Source of the DNA: Akkermansiaceae bacterium | GTDB lineage: Bacteria; Verrucomicrobiota; Verrucomicrobiia; Verrucomicrobiales; Akkermansiaceae | NCBI GenBank assembly: GCA_026461385.1 | Contig: JAPJNB010000047.1 | Coordinates: 1-35,919 of the forward strand | Length of the DNA: 35,919 nt | Reading direction: 5' to 3' | Shown here: piece after piece, positions 1-7,829 of the stretch | How positions within the stretch are numbered: position 1 is the stretch's first letter | Layout: the number at the start of each line of letters is the position of its first letter | Program-made: the position numbers and the translations under genes | The notes under the pieces: model-generated | Seen by the model: the letters and a program-made list of their open reading frames with translations, nothing else | What the model was told of the DNA's origin: nothing | Database searches by the model: none

Positions 1-227
1 GCCTCGGCAAGGACACCAGTCAGGGCAGTTCGTTGCTGGTCATGATGATCGTCGGCGGCGCGATCATGCCGCTCATTCAGGGCGCCTTGATGGATGCCTA
101 CGGCGTGCGGGCCTCGCTCGCCATCGTCCTGGTTGGCTATGCCTATCTCGTTTACTTCGGCTTTTATGGAGCCCGGGCGGATGATCTAACGGGCGACTCC
201 ACGAAGTCGGTCGGTGGGGGACACTGA
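1..227 (+). CDS. Sugar MFS permease, FucP-like, C-terminal fragment
   Basis: The reading frame is open from the left edge (codons from base 3) to TGA at 225-227, so only the last ~74 residues of a membrane transporter are present. The visible protein has two hydrophobic segments and the pattern GGAIMPLIQGALMD, which is typical of the last helices of the L-fucose:H+ symporter (FucP) branch of the major facilitator superfamily. A short polar tail follows. Such permeases import deoxy-sugars such as fucose or rhamnose across the inner membrane. This fits the rhamnose-related genes further right (AraC regulator, rhaA fragment, GH78). The substrate is not determinable from this piece, and the rest of the gene lies outside the window. 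Confidence 0.75.
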   Translation, partial: LGKDTSQGSSLLVMMIVGGAIMPLIQGALMDAYGVRASLAIVLVGYAYLVYFGFYGARADDLTGDSTKSVGGGH

Positions 228-319
228 TCGGCTGTGCGCTGAATCCGGGACAGTCTTTTTATCGGACGATGCGTTTCCCTATTTGAAGAAAGCTTTCACC
301 TAGCTTCACCCGCATGAGG

Positions 320-500
320 TGCCGGAAATCATCGGCGCACTGCTCGGTCCCGGTGCGGGGAAATCGCCGAGTGGAATCCAGTCATTGCCTTGGATTTGGC
401 AACTGCTCGAGGGGGAGCGCACGCGCCCTCGCGTGTTGAGTTCGGCGCCCTCGCCGGAGTCGTTGCTGGCAGGATGGGGGATCCACTTTCGCCAATCGAT
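320..500 (-). pseudogene. Rhodanese-like gene remnant
   Basis: On the minus strand this stretch reads WIPHP, then an unrelated insert, then CQIQGNDWIPLGDFP. It parallels WIHLPHD ... CQIHGNEWIPLGDFP in the intact rhodanese at 8189-8557. The DNA similarity is clearest between 329 and 410 (compare 8340-8425). The part that would carry the catalytic Cys loop and everything after it is missing, and six or so extra residues interrupt the middle. It is therefore a decayed partial paralogue, not a functional sulfurtransferase. Confidence 0.6.
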
Positions 501-767
501 GCTGCCCGCTGGAAACCCTCGCATGGCACGCACCTGAGTGTAAAATCGTTCGGCGATGTCCTCCCATGACCGCACTGCAATGAATGCGGCGAGGGCACCC
601 CATCCCACCCGCGAGGGCGCGCGTGCTCCCCTGATGCACCACGCACAAACTCCGGACCAGCGGCTGTCCAACTTTTCAGGCAAAAAGAAATCTTCCTGAT
701 GATATTTTTCATCGCCTCCTCTTCCCGCTCCGCGCCGAGCAAACCGCTAGAATATGGGAAAGCTTTC

Positions 768-789
768 TATTTGTCCGGGAAATTGAATT
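768..789 (-). repeat. Solo terminal repeat of the interspersed element
   Basis: The 22 bases match the right end of repeat copy B (6271-6293) with a one-base length difference. Their reverse complement matches the left ends of copies A, B and C. No internal element sequence is attached, so this is a relic end or a nucleation site of the same family. Confidence 0.6.
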
Positions 790-1052
790 ACCAGTGTCGA
801 AACAACGATGATCTACCTGCATGTGATGAAAAGGCCCGGTGCAGGCGGCCCAAGTCCGCTGGATCTTTCCTGAGTCGAAAATTTTTTGCATTCCTCCACT
901 CCGCGTTTCTTGCTTGGCAGTTCCTCCATGGCGCTTTAAAAACCGCTTCATGAACGGAATTCCCGGAGAAGTATTCTTCCGTGCCGTATTTGCACCGGTT
1001 GAGCCGCACGCGGTTGTTACAGGACAAATGCCGCACGCCACTTATTAACACT

Positions 1053-1059
1053 GTTGGCT
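1053..1059 (+). other. Integron cassette boundary (R' core, GTTGGCT)
   Basis: GTTGGCT is the exact reverse complement of AGCCAAC at 3453-3459. In integrons the first bases of a cassette complement the R'' box at its own end, because the two are joined in the circular form. Both boxes deviate from the usual GTTRRRY/RYYYAAC in a compensating way. Cleavage would fall between 1053 and 1054. I see no full attC or attI to the left, so the upstream neighbour of this cassette is unclear. Confidence 0.6.
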
Positions 1060-1108
1060 AAGAAAAAATGCAAGAATTCGCCATTCACACAGCCGCACAA
1101 CAAATATC

Positions 1109-2755
1109 GTGAAGAACACAGAACAAGTTGACCTTTTTGGCGAGGTCGAGACCGCTGGGATCTCGATAGATGAATCAGCACGACGATTGCGCGTCTCAAC
1201 AGCTACCATTAGGAACTGGTTAAAGACCGGATACCTGACGTCGGCTGGGTGTGGGCAAATCACGGAAGCATCGCTTAGTCACTTTCAGGAGCAAGTCCTC
1301 GGCACAGAGAAACTTAATCAAAGGGCAAACAAATCATCAAAGGATACACACGATCATGAAACTCTTGCCATCAGATTTATCAATAGAGCTCAATCAGATA
1401 GCTCAATAATTAATCACTTAGGTGATGATTATGAGTCGTGTCTTTCTGATTCATACCGCAATAAAGAAGGCATTTACTACACTCCATCCAATATTGTTTG
1501 TGATTTGTTTTTTATTCCTAAAGAAAAAATAAAGAATGCCACATTCTGCGATCCATGCTGCGGATCAGGTAACTTCATCATCAGAGCTTTAGAGCTTGGA
1601 TTTAAGCCAGAAAATGTTTTTGGGTTCGACGTTGATCCCGTCGCTGTGGAAATCACCAAGGCACGAATTCGTCAATTCTGTGGCTATGAAAGCTCAAATA
1701 TTATTGTAAAGGACTTTTTGACTGTTGCTAGTAATGGGAGCGCACAACGTTTTGACCATATTTATACCAATCCGCCGTGGGGTAAGAAACTGACCAAGGA
1801 GGAGAAAGAGTTTTTCGGAGCAAGATTCCGAACAGGCTCTAGTGTCGATACTTGCTCCCTATTCTTCTTTGCCTGCTTGGCCTGTCTAAGTAGCGGAGGA
1901 ACACTAGGACTTTTACTTCCTGAGTCATTTTTTAACATCTCCACTTTCGAACACGCCAGACTTAAGGCTCTAAGTCTTAATGTAAATAGGATGGTGGATT
2001 ACGACAAGGCATTCAAGGGGCTTCTCACTAAAGCTCAGGCGATCATTCTCACCAACAAGCCTCGGGAACAACACGACATCGTTAAATGCGACAAGGCGGG
2101 TGACAGCACCCAAAGGTCAGTCAGATCATTTTTGTCTAATCCTAAAGCGATTCTGAACCTACACTGCGATCATGAATCAGCCGCCACCTTAGATTATTTG
2201 TTCTCTATACCGCACATCCGACTAGCTGAGCAGGCATCATGGGGTCTGGGAATTGTGACAGGCAACAATGAGAAGTTCGTCGTGTCCGCCGCGCAAGAGG
2301 GATACATTCCTGTTTTTAAGGGTTCTGACATTTCACAAAATGAATTAAAGAAGCCAAGCAGTTATATCCCTTCTGATTTAAGCCAGTATCAACAGGTCGC
2401 ACCGCTTACGCTCTATCAGGCACAGGAAAAGCTAATTTACAAGTTCATTTCTTCTCGCCTTTGCTTCTTCTGCGACACAGAGCAGCGATTCTTACTTAAT
2501 AGTGCGAACATACTTATTCCCTACGAAGATTTTCCGGTAAGCACTAAAATACTTGGGCAACTTCTGAGCAGTGATTTCATGAATTGGATTTTCACAAGCA
2601 TTTTCAATACTCATAAAGTTTTAAGAGGGGATATAGAGTCACTGCCGATTTTCAGCCAATTTCTCGGCGATGCAATCCGTTTTGACGAGGATAAATATTT
2701 AGAACAACTTCATATAAAGAAAACAAATAATGGAACTTACCGAATTAAGAGCTAG
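1109..2755 (+). CDS. Type II N6-adenine DNA methyltransferase with N-terminal HTH
   Basis: This 548-residue protein should methylate adenine in the target site of its partner nuclease. Residues ~17-46 form a MerR/excisionase-like helix-turn-helix (SIDESARRLRVS...TIRNWL). A GIYYTP motif lies at 121-126, the AdoMet-binding motif DPCCGSGNF at 148-156, and the catalytic NPPW at 221-224. The remaining ~300 residues would hold the target-recognition domain. The start is GTG with no clear ribosome binding site. The gene overlaps the nuclease gene by 26 bp, so the two are translationally coupled. Its base composition is clearly more AT-rich than the flanking chromosome, consistent with transfer. The HTH may let the methylase repress its own promoter, but that is inference. 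The recognition sequence is not predictable. Confidence 0.9.
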   Translation: MKNTEQVDLFGEVETAGISIDESARRLRVSTATIRNWLKTGYLTSAGCGQITEASLSHFQEQVLGTEKLNQRANKSSKDTHDHETLAIRFINRAQSDSSIINHLGDDYESCLSDSYRNKEGIYYTPSNIVCDLFFIPKEKIKNATFCDPCCGSGNFIIRALELGFKPENVFGFDVDPVAVEITKARIRQFCGYESSNIIVKDFLTVASNGSAQRFDHIYTNPPWGKKLTKEEKEFFGARFRTGSSVDTCSLFFFACLACLSSGGTLGLLLPESFFNISTFEHARLKALSLNVNRMVDYDKAFKGLLTKAQAIILTNKPREQHDIVKCDKAGDSTQRSVRSFLSNPKAILNLHCDHESAATLDYLFSIPHIRLAEQASWGLGIVTGNNEKFVVSAAQEGYIPVFKGSDISQNELKKPSSYIPSDLSQYQQVAPLTLYQAQEKLIYKFISSRLCFFCDTEQRFLLNSANILIPYEDFPVSTKILGQLLSSDFMNWIFTSIFNTHKVLRGDIESLPIFSQFLGDAIRFDEDKYLEQLHIKKTNNGTYRIKS

Positions 2756-3449
2756 GATTCAAGAGGCCTTCACTGGATCAAAGGATGACTTGGATGCGGT
2801 GATTGCCATCGTAGAGGAAGATCGCGCGATCTTCCCTTTCAACGAATACGAACACCTCATATGCAATTTAATCGACAGAGGTGGACTTAGCTATGATCAA
2901 TACATTGAAATCAGAACTGAATATATCAGTGAGAATCCTAACTTGTGGATCTTTGAGATTTCGGCTCCTCGCGGATTCGGAGAAAGTTTCGCGCAGACAT
3001 ACGTTCAAGGGAAGTGTTCTAAGCTGAAGAAGCCATCGAAAAAGACCGATCCGAATTACAGTGGTGAATATGATCTTTGGCTTGATGGAATTTCCATTGA
3101 AGTCAAAGCCTCTAGAGCTGTCGATAGCGATAGTGACGAACCGCTTTACATGAAAGCGCTATCAAGAAATACTTCAAGAAAATTTCTGATGAACTTTCAA
3201 CAGTTGAAGCCTCAGTGTTGCGATGTTTTTATATGGGTTGCTGTTTTCCGGGATGAGATTGTATTGTGGATTATGAACTCTCAAGAAGTCTTGAATAATC
3301 CGCTCTTTTCAAAAGGTCAGCACCGCGGAAACAAGGGTAATGAAGGGCAACTCCATGTGAAACATGATAACGTGCACCTTTTGGCTCAATACGAACTCAT
3401 CGGCGACAACATCGAGCAGGCAATTCGAGACGCTGCATCCAGAAAATAA
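2730..3449 (+). CDS. Type II restriction endonuclease, PD-(D/E)XK type
   Basis: This 239-residue protein is encoded directly after, and overlapping, the methylase. Residues 113-126 read EYDLWLDGISIEVK: Asp115, eight spacer residues, then Glu124-Val-Lys126, which is a textbook PD-(D/E)XK catalytic core. The N-terminal ~100 residues are helical and charged. I do not recognise a named restriction enzyme family, so the assignment rests on the catalytic motif plus the adjacent cognate methylase. Codon use is AT-rich like the methylase. The stop lies 3 bp before the attC R'' box at 3453, the tight packing usual for integron cassette genes. Confidence 0.8.
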   Translation: MELTELRARIQEAFTGSKDDLDAVIAIVEEDRAIFPFNEYEHLICNLIDRGGLSYDQYIEIRTEYISENPNLWIFEISAPRGFGESFAQTYVQGKCSKLKKPSKKTDPNYSGEYDLWLDGISIEVKASRAVDSDSDEPLYMKALSRNTSRKFLMNFQQLKPQCCDVFIWVAVFRDEIVLWIMNSQEVLNNPLFSKGQHRGNKGNEGQLHVKHDNVHLLAQYELIGDNIEQAIRDAASRK

Positions 3450-3452
3450 AGA

Positions 3453-3581
3453 AGCCAACAAGACGAGACACAGCAACCCCTATCAGCCGCCCTGTTTACA
3501 TGTTTTCCCGTAGTTTCAACCTCCAACCTATGATCAACGCTCGCCCCCGCTGATAGGGGTGCGTGCTCTTTGACGTTAGGC
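3453..3581 (+). other. attC: Integron attC recombination site (129 bp)
   Basis: The site begins with R'' AGCCAAC (3453-3459), a 5-bp spacer, and L'' GAGACAC (3465-3471). It ends with L' GTGCTCT (3563-3569), a 5-bp spacer TTGAC, and R' GTTAGGC (3575-3581). L'' has one extra base relative to L', which becomes the extrahelical base used by integron integrases for strand choice. Inside lies an 11-bp perfect stem CCCCTATCAGC (3477-3487) / GCTGATAGGGG (3549-3559), enclosing a 61-nt variable loop. The length is within the known attC range. The recombination point is between 3575 and 3576. Confidence 0.8.
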
Positions 3582-3593
3582 AGAAAAATCAAC

Positions 3594-4067
3594 GTGCGAA
3601 CAAATCACCTCATTGCTACCCTTGTAGGCGGCCTCGTAATCTCAGTGTGCGCCTTGTCTTGCACGTCAACCGTGCTGACACCACAGCACGCACGAGAGCT
3701 TGTCATCAACTACTCTCGCTACGATTGCGTTGGATCGCGCGGACCTCAGCGCACTTACGTTCACCAGACTTTTGAGCGCGCTTTATCCGGAGATCAGTCC
3801 GCCTTGCACCGTGTCTTCGCCGACTCCAGCATTTTCGGCACGAACACCGACAGCGAAGCATGGAGCGAGGTGCCTTGGGCGCTTCTTCATGTTTTGGGCG
3901 ACGACAGTTATTCTGCGTTTGTCGCCAGTCAGCCATCCGATATCCAAATTGCAGCCCTTGCTTATCTCCTTGACGGCGATGAGCACCCTGAACCCTATTT
4001 CTCTCACGCCTATCCCAAGACCAGCACGCTGTTCTATGCACGTTTTCCAAACCACCGAAGAGCCTAA
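3594..4067 (+). CDS. Cassette-encoded small lipoprotein of unknown function
   Basis: From the GTG at 3594 the product is 157 residues. It has a signal sequence (basic RTNH, hydrophobic LIATLVGGLVISV) and a lipobox ALSC, so it should be lipid-anchored. An in-frame TTG at 3570 would start inside the attC and is less likely. I recognise no family in the mature part. The stop codon TAA is embedded in the next R'' box GCCTAAC, a classic cassette arrangement. The gene starts 18 bp into its cassette. Base composition is intermediate between the RM genes and the chromosome. Confidence 0.6.
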   Translation: MRTNHLIATLVGGLVISVCALSCTSTVLTPQHARELVINYSRYDCVGSRGPQRTYVHQTFERALSGDQSALHRVFADSSIFGTNTDSEAWSEVPWALLHVLGDDSYSAFVASQPSDIQIAALAYLLDGDEHPEPYFSHAYPKTSTLFYARFPNHRRA

Positions 4068-4079
4068 CATGTCGTGGTG
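4062..4079 (+). other. attC: Left half of a second attC site, truncated
   Basis: GCCTAAC (4062-4068) is the exact complement of GTTAGGC at 3575-3581, the start of the same cassette, as the cassette model requires. It is followed by a 5-bp spacer ATGTC and an L''-like GTGGTGC. The site stops at 4080, where repeat copy A begins, and no right half with a GTTRRRY core is visible beyond the repeat. Excision of this cassette from its right side should therefore be impossible. Confidence 0.6.
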
Positions 4080-4186
4080 CAATTCAATTTCCCACACAAA
4101 TAGAAAAGAGCATCGAACCTATAGGGAAATTCTGATCGAAGAGGGGGGATTCGGGTAGTCTTCCAGACAAGAGCCGAGTCATCGAG
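4080..4186 (+). repeat. Interspersed repeat, copy A (3'-truncated)
   Basis: This ~107-bp copy starts with CAATTCAATTTCCCACAC and shares nearly its whole length with the first ~110 bp of copies B and C. Similarity fades after 4186, so it lacks the inner and right parts. It interrupts the attC of the second cassette, so it arrived after the cassette or was brought in by a rearrangement there. Confidence 0.75.
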
Positions 4187-4314
4187 GTCCGGTCGCATTT
4201 GCGCCTGACCCCCTCACCCTGAGTCCGCGTCATGCGCTGCAGTCTCGTCATGCGACGGATTCGTCACGGATTAGATTCTTGCTACCTTTGATGAGGAGGG
4301 GGCATATTTCTGAC

Positions 4315-5934
4315 ATGAAACAGACGTGGATCAGGGGTGTGGTATGGTTGGTTTTATCTGCACTGCCGTGTCTGGCGGAGTTACAGCCGTTGCCGATGGC
4401 TGGGGTGACCGCGGTTTCGTTTTCCCCGGAGGACGGTGGCAAGGTGGTGGTTTCCGATCTCGGAAAGCTGGGGCACGTGGCGCGTGCCACGATCGAGAGC
4501 GGTAAAATCGTGCCGTGCGAGGATGGGAAAAACTTTGATTGGAATGTGGCCGCGGAGGAGGGATTCGGAAAAGGCCGTCTCGACATCACGCTAAACCGAG
4601 AACGTCTCACCGGCGATGTCGCGCTGGTCTTGAACGCCAGCCTGACCGAGAAATCCAGTCTGGCGGTGCAGCTCTACGACGAGAAGGGCGGGGCGCTGGC
4701 CTTGGATTTGTTCGGCGAGATCAAGGCGAATGCCGAAGCGGTGGGCACGGACACGTTTATCGTCCCGCTGGTGAAGTACCCCGCAGCGAAGCGTCTGGTG
4801 GTGCGGCGCTTGTCCGGGGACTTGCGGGTGCGGGAAGTATTGTTCATGCCAGTCTTGGCCGAGGTGGAATCCGCCGATGATGCCGACCGAGACCTAGCAG
4901 CGCGCCTCGGCGAGCGACTGAGTGAGTTCCACCGGCTTTCCGACCGGGATGGAGCGGCTTCCAAGGTCAGGGTCCACCGGATTCCGAGTTTGAATGAAAT
5001 CAACACGGTGGGAGCCTCCGTACTCGCGGCGGCGGGTTACCCAGTTTATAAGCCATTGGGAATTTTGTCGGGCGGGATTACGTTCGCGCCGGTCTCGGGA
5101 ACGACTTATGAATTCGCCAAGCTCGCCGATCGGATGCTTTCGTTGGGGAGAGAGGAGCCGGTGTTCGATTGGTTCTTCACCAGCAGCAACGGCGTGCATT
5201 GGTATTTTTCCGACCAAGCAGGAGCGGAGAAGAAAGCGGAATTCGGGATGACGAGTATGCGGATGTCGGCAGAGGCCAAACAGGCGTATTTCGATAGAAC
5301 TGGGCATGCGGTCATCGAGTTTCCGATCGCCCGCAGCGCCATCGAAGTGCTGGTCCATGAGAGCAATCCGCTGGACTCAATTTCTGCCGCAAGCTTGCAG
5401 GCCGCCTTCGGCGCAGAGGGAAAAGCAGAGACGTGGAGGAATCTCGGGGTGCGTGATGGACCTTTGGCGGACGAAAAAGTGCGGGCGATCGGCGGGAATC
5501 CCTCTTGGGGAACCGGCCGGATGTTTCAGGAAATCGCGCTTGGAGGCGGGCCTTGGAGACCAGACGTCGATGCCCGCCATGACGTGGTTTATTCCAACGG
5601 TGTGGAAAAAATCGTGAGTGAGCAGGCCGGCGGAATCGGCTACGCGGTGCAGGGGCCGCGGCGGTATCCCGTCAAGGTGATCGCGCTTGCCTCCACCGAT
5701 GGCAGCGGGCCGACATTCGCGACGGAAGAGACGATTTATTCGGGGCGCTACCCCCTTCAGCGGAAACTGTACGCTGTGGTGGCGGCCCCAAGTCTTGCAG
5801 AAGCCTCGCCAGCGGTCCGCGAGATCGTGAACCTTCTGCTATCGGACCAAGGACAGACGCTGATGGTGCGAACCCGCTCGCTGCCGCTTGCCGCAGACGA
5901 GGTCGCGGAGTGGAGAAAACGCCTCGGGCTTTGA
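4315..5934 (+). CDS. PstS-like periplasmic substrate-binding protein
   Basis: This is a 539-residue secreted protein. A signal peptide (MKQTWIRGVVWLVLSALPCLA, cleavage near residue 21) is followed by a ~200-residue beta-rich unknown region. From about residue 225 a PBP-like domain of the phosphate-binding PstS type is recognisable by SGTTYEF, the stretch around AIEVLVHESNPLDSIS, and GGNPSWGTGRMFQE. PstS proteins bind phosphate or a related anion. The second half supports that fold, but the ligand is uncertain because no pstCAB genes follow. The chosen ATG follows AGGAGG at 4294-4299 with a rather long spacer. An earlier in-frame TTG (4279) would spoil the signal peptide. The gene appears monocistronic, with repeat copy B starting 40 bp after the stop. 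Confidence 0.7.
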   Translation: MKQTWIRGVVWLVLSALPCLAELQPLPMAGVTAVSFSPEDGGKVVVSDLGKLGHVARATIESGKIVPCEDGKNFDWNVAAEEGFGKGRLDITLNRERLTGDVALVLNASLTEKSSLAVQLYDEKGGALALDLFGEIKANAEAVGTDTFIVPLVKYPAAKRLVVRRLSGDLRVREVLFMPVLAEVESADDADRDLAARLGERLSEFHRLSDRDGAASKVRVHRIPSLNEINTVGASVLAAAGYPVYKPLGILSGGITFAPVSGTTYEFAKLADRMLSLGREEPVFDWFFTSSNGVHWYFSDQAGAEKKAEFGMTSMRMSAEAKQAYFDRTGHAVIEFPIARSAIEVLVHESNPLDSISAASLQAAFGAEGKAETWRNLGVRDGPLADEKVRAIGGNPSWGTGRMFQEIALGGGPWRPDVDARHDVVYSNGVEKIVSEQAGGIGYAVQGPRRYPVKVIALASTDGSGPTFATEETIYSGRYPLQRKLYAVVAAPSLAEASPAVREIVNLLLSDQGQTLMVRTRSLPLAADEVAEWRKRLGL

Positions 5935-5974
5935 GCAAACAGAGGGCTCGTCGTTTGATCGCAGATGGCTGCTC

Positions 5975-6293
5975 AATTCAATTTCCAATTCAATTTCCCA
6001 CACCAATAGAAGAAAGCATCGAACCTATAGGGAAATTCTGATCTAAGAGGGGGGATGCGGGTAGTCTTCCGGACAAGAGCCGAATTGGGTCATCGACCGG
6101 TGCGACAAGTATCCGCGGGAATATCACTCAGGAGCACTGGCGGGAGCGCCAACTTCCTCGTTGGCTTGGGAATGCGGTGTCCATGATGGGCGGTCCATGG
6201 CTTTTTCGTTGGTTTTCTCACTTGCGGTGCCGACGGGGACGTCAGCGCTCTAGGTCATGGCGGTCAATTTTATTTGTCCGGGGAAATTGAATT
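5975..6293 (+). repeat. Interspersed repeat, copy B (most complete, MITE-like)
   Basis: This 319-bp element has imperfect inverted ends. The left end has AATTCAATTTCC twice in tandem (5975-5986 and 5987-5999), then CACACCAATA. The right end 6271-6293 (TATTTGTCCGGGG...) is its near reverse complement. The middle is non-coding and matches copy C closely. I see no transposase and no obvious target-site duplication. Its right end stops 1 bp before the sulfatase stop codon. The layout fits a non-autonomous miniature inverted-repeat element. Confidence 0.7.
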
Positions 6294-6294
6294 G

Positions 6295-7803
6295 TCAGTT
6301 GAGTCTCGGGGAGGAATGTCCTTGATCGCGGATGTTCTTCAGCAATGCCCGGAGTTCGGCGACTTTGTCGGGATGCTCGGCGGCAAGGTTGTGCCGCTGG
6401 GCGATGTCTTCTTTTAGGTTGTAAAGTTCCTCCGGTTGACCGTCATCCGGAGCTTGGTGGTGCTTCTTATCCCAGGCGGGCGGCGCCTTGCGCGCAGCGC
6501 CTGACTTGGCGTCCACCAGCAGCCAGTCGCCGTCGCGGATGGCGTAATTCTTGGCGTCGGTGTTGTGGACCATCGACGAACGAGGCGGCGTTTTGGTTTC
6601 GCCTTTGAGCCAAGGCTCGAAGTTAAAGGAATCCTCGGCGGCATTCTTTGGTAGATCGAAATTTAACAACGCCGCGAGAGTAGCCATGAGATCCACCTGC
6701 GAGATCAATGCGTCAGTGACAGCTCCGGCCTCAGTGACGCCGGGCCACTTGATGACGAATGGCACATGATGCCCGCCTTCATAAATGTCACGTTTTAGAC
6801 CGCGGAATGGCGCGGCGGACCAATGATCATATTTCTCGTCACGTGCATAGGCGTAGAACTCCGGGCCGTTGTCCGCGCTAAAGATGACCATGGTGTTGGA
6901 CTCGAGGCCGCTCTGGCGCAGCGCCGCGAGCAGTTGCCCGCACATGTCGTCCGTTTCCGCAACGTAATCGCCATACGCGCCCGCCTTGGATTTGCCGTCG
7001 AACGCATCTGTCGGGACGATCGGCGCATGCGGCGAGGGCAGCGGGAAGTAGAGGAAGAACGGCTGCGCTTTTCCCTTGCGGGATTGAATGTATTCCACGC
7101 CCTTGCGCGTGAGCGTGGGCAGCACCTGAGAGAAATCCCAATCCGAGCGGGCCGGGCCGGGCCGACACTCCCATGCCCCCTCCTTGGGCTTGCCGGGAAC
7201 GTTGGTAAGAGTGGTATCTGGGGCGGCGATCAACCGGTCATTCTCAATCCAAGCATAGGGCGGAAAATTGATGACATTGTCACCAAAGTAATACTCAAAC
7301 CCGTGATCCAGCGGGCCGCCGGGAAATTTTTTCGTCCAGTCGAAATCGGTGTGTTGAATGGACGTCTTCGGCGTGCCCGGTTTGCGGATGGCGTCCCAGT
7401 CCATACCGAGATGCCACTTGCCGATGCAGGCCGTCGCGTAACCTTGTTGCCACAACATCGCCGGCATCGTCAACTGCCCGGGCTTGAACACCGTCCCGTC
7501 GTAAGCCCCGGCGATGCCATGAAAATCCCGCCAGTGATGACGTCCGGTCAGCATTGCGTAGCGCGACGGCGTGCAGACGCCGGAGGAACTGTGCCCGTCG
7601 GTGAAGCGCAATCCCTCGGCCGCGAGACGGTCGAGATGCGGCGTCGGAATCTTCGACGCGGGATTATTGGCACCGAGATCGCCGTAGCCCATGTCGTCCG
7701 CATAGAGAATGAGGATGTTGGGCTTCACCGTTGCCGGGGCGGCTTGCAGTCCAGCCAACGGTGCGAGCAGCAGAGTGGTGAGGAGTGTGAAAACGTGTTT
7801 CAT
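6295..7803 (-). CDS. S1-family sulfatase (arylsulfatase type)
   Basis: This 502-residue secreted enzyme hydrolyses sulfate esters, probably on polysaccharides. A signal peptide (MKHVFTLLTTLLLAPLAGLQAA) is followed by the metal-binding YADDMGYGD (Asp36, Asp37). The formylglycine motif C77-TPSR is followed downstream by IGKWHLG and FSADNGPE, all hallmarks of type I sulfatases. Cys77 must be converted to formylglycine by a maturase that is not in the window. The length is usual for the family. Only 26 bp separate the start codon from repeat copy C, and the stop abuts repeat copy B. The native promoter may therefore be lost or supplied by the repeat. Its substrate is unknown. Confidence 0.93.
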   Translation of the reverse strand: MKHVFTLLTTLLLAPLAGLQAAPATVKPNILILYADDMGYGDLGANNPASKIPTPHLDRLAAEGLRFTDGHSSSGVCTPSRYAMLTGRHHWRDFHGIAGAYDGTVFKPGQLTMPAMLWQQGYATACIGKWHLGMDWDAIRKPGTPKTSIQHTDFDWTKKFPGGPLDHGFEYYFGDNVINFPPYAWIENDRLIAAPDTTLTNVPGKPKEGAWECRPGPARSDWDFSQVLPTLTRKGVEYIQSRKGKAQPFFLYFPLPSPHAPIVPTDAFDGKSKAGAYGDYVAETDDMCGQLLAALRQSGLESNTMVIFSADNGPEFYAYARDEKYDHWSAAPFRGLKRDIYEGGHHVPFVIKWPGVTEAGAVTDALISQVDLMATLAALLNFDLPKNAAEDSFNFEPWLKGETKTPPRSSMVHNTDAKNYAIRDGDWLLVDAKSGAARKAPPAWDKKHHQAPDDGQPEELYNLKEDIAQRHNLAAEHPDKVAELRALLKNIRDQGHSSPRLN

Positions 7804-7829
7804 AATTGCATCGCCACGATAACTTCAGC

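Larger units (their letters stand above)
228..1052. other. 825-bp stretch without an intact gene
   Basis: No reading frame here resembles a known protein over its length. Two recognisable relics are present: a rhodanese-like fragment (about 320-500, minus strand) and a single terminal repeat of the interspersed element (768-789). I looked for an integron integrase next to the cassette start at 1053 and saw none on either strand. Composition becomes more AT-rich from about 690 onward. Confidence 0.6.

Noticed and set aside
700..1052. Possible integron integrase (intI) or attI left of the cassettes
   Set aside because: Translations of both strands show no tyrosine recombinase motifs, and no R''/L'' pair matching an attC or attI was found before 1053.
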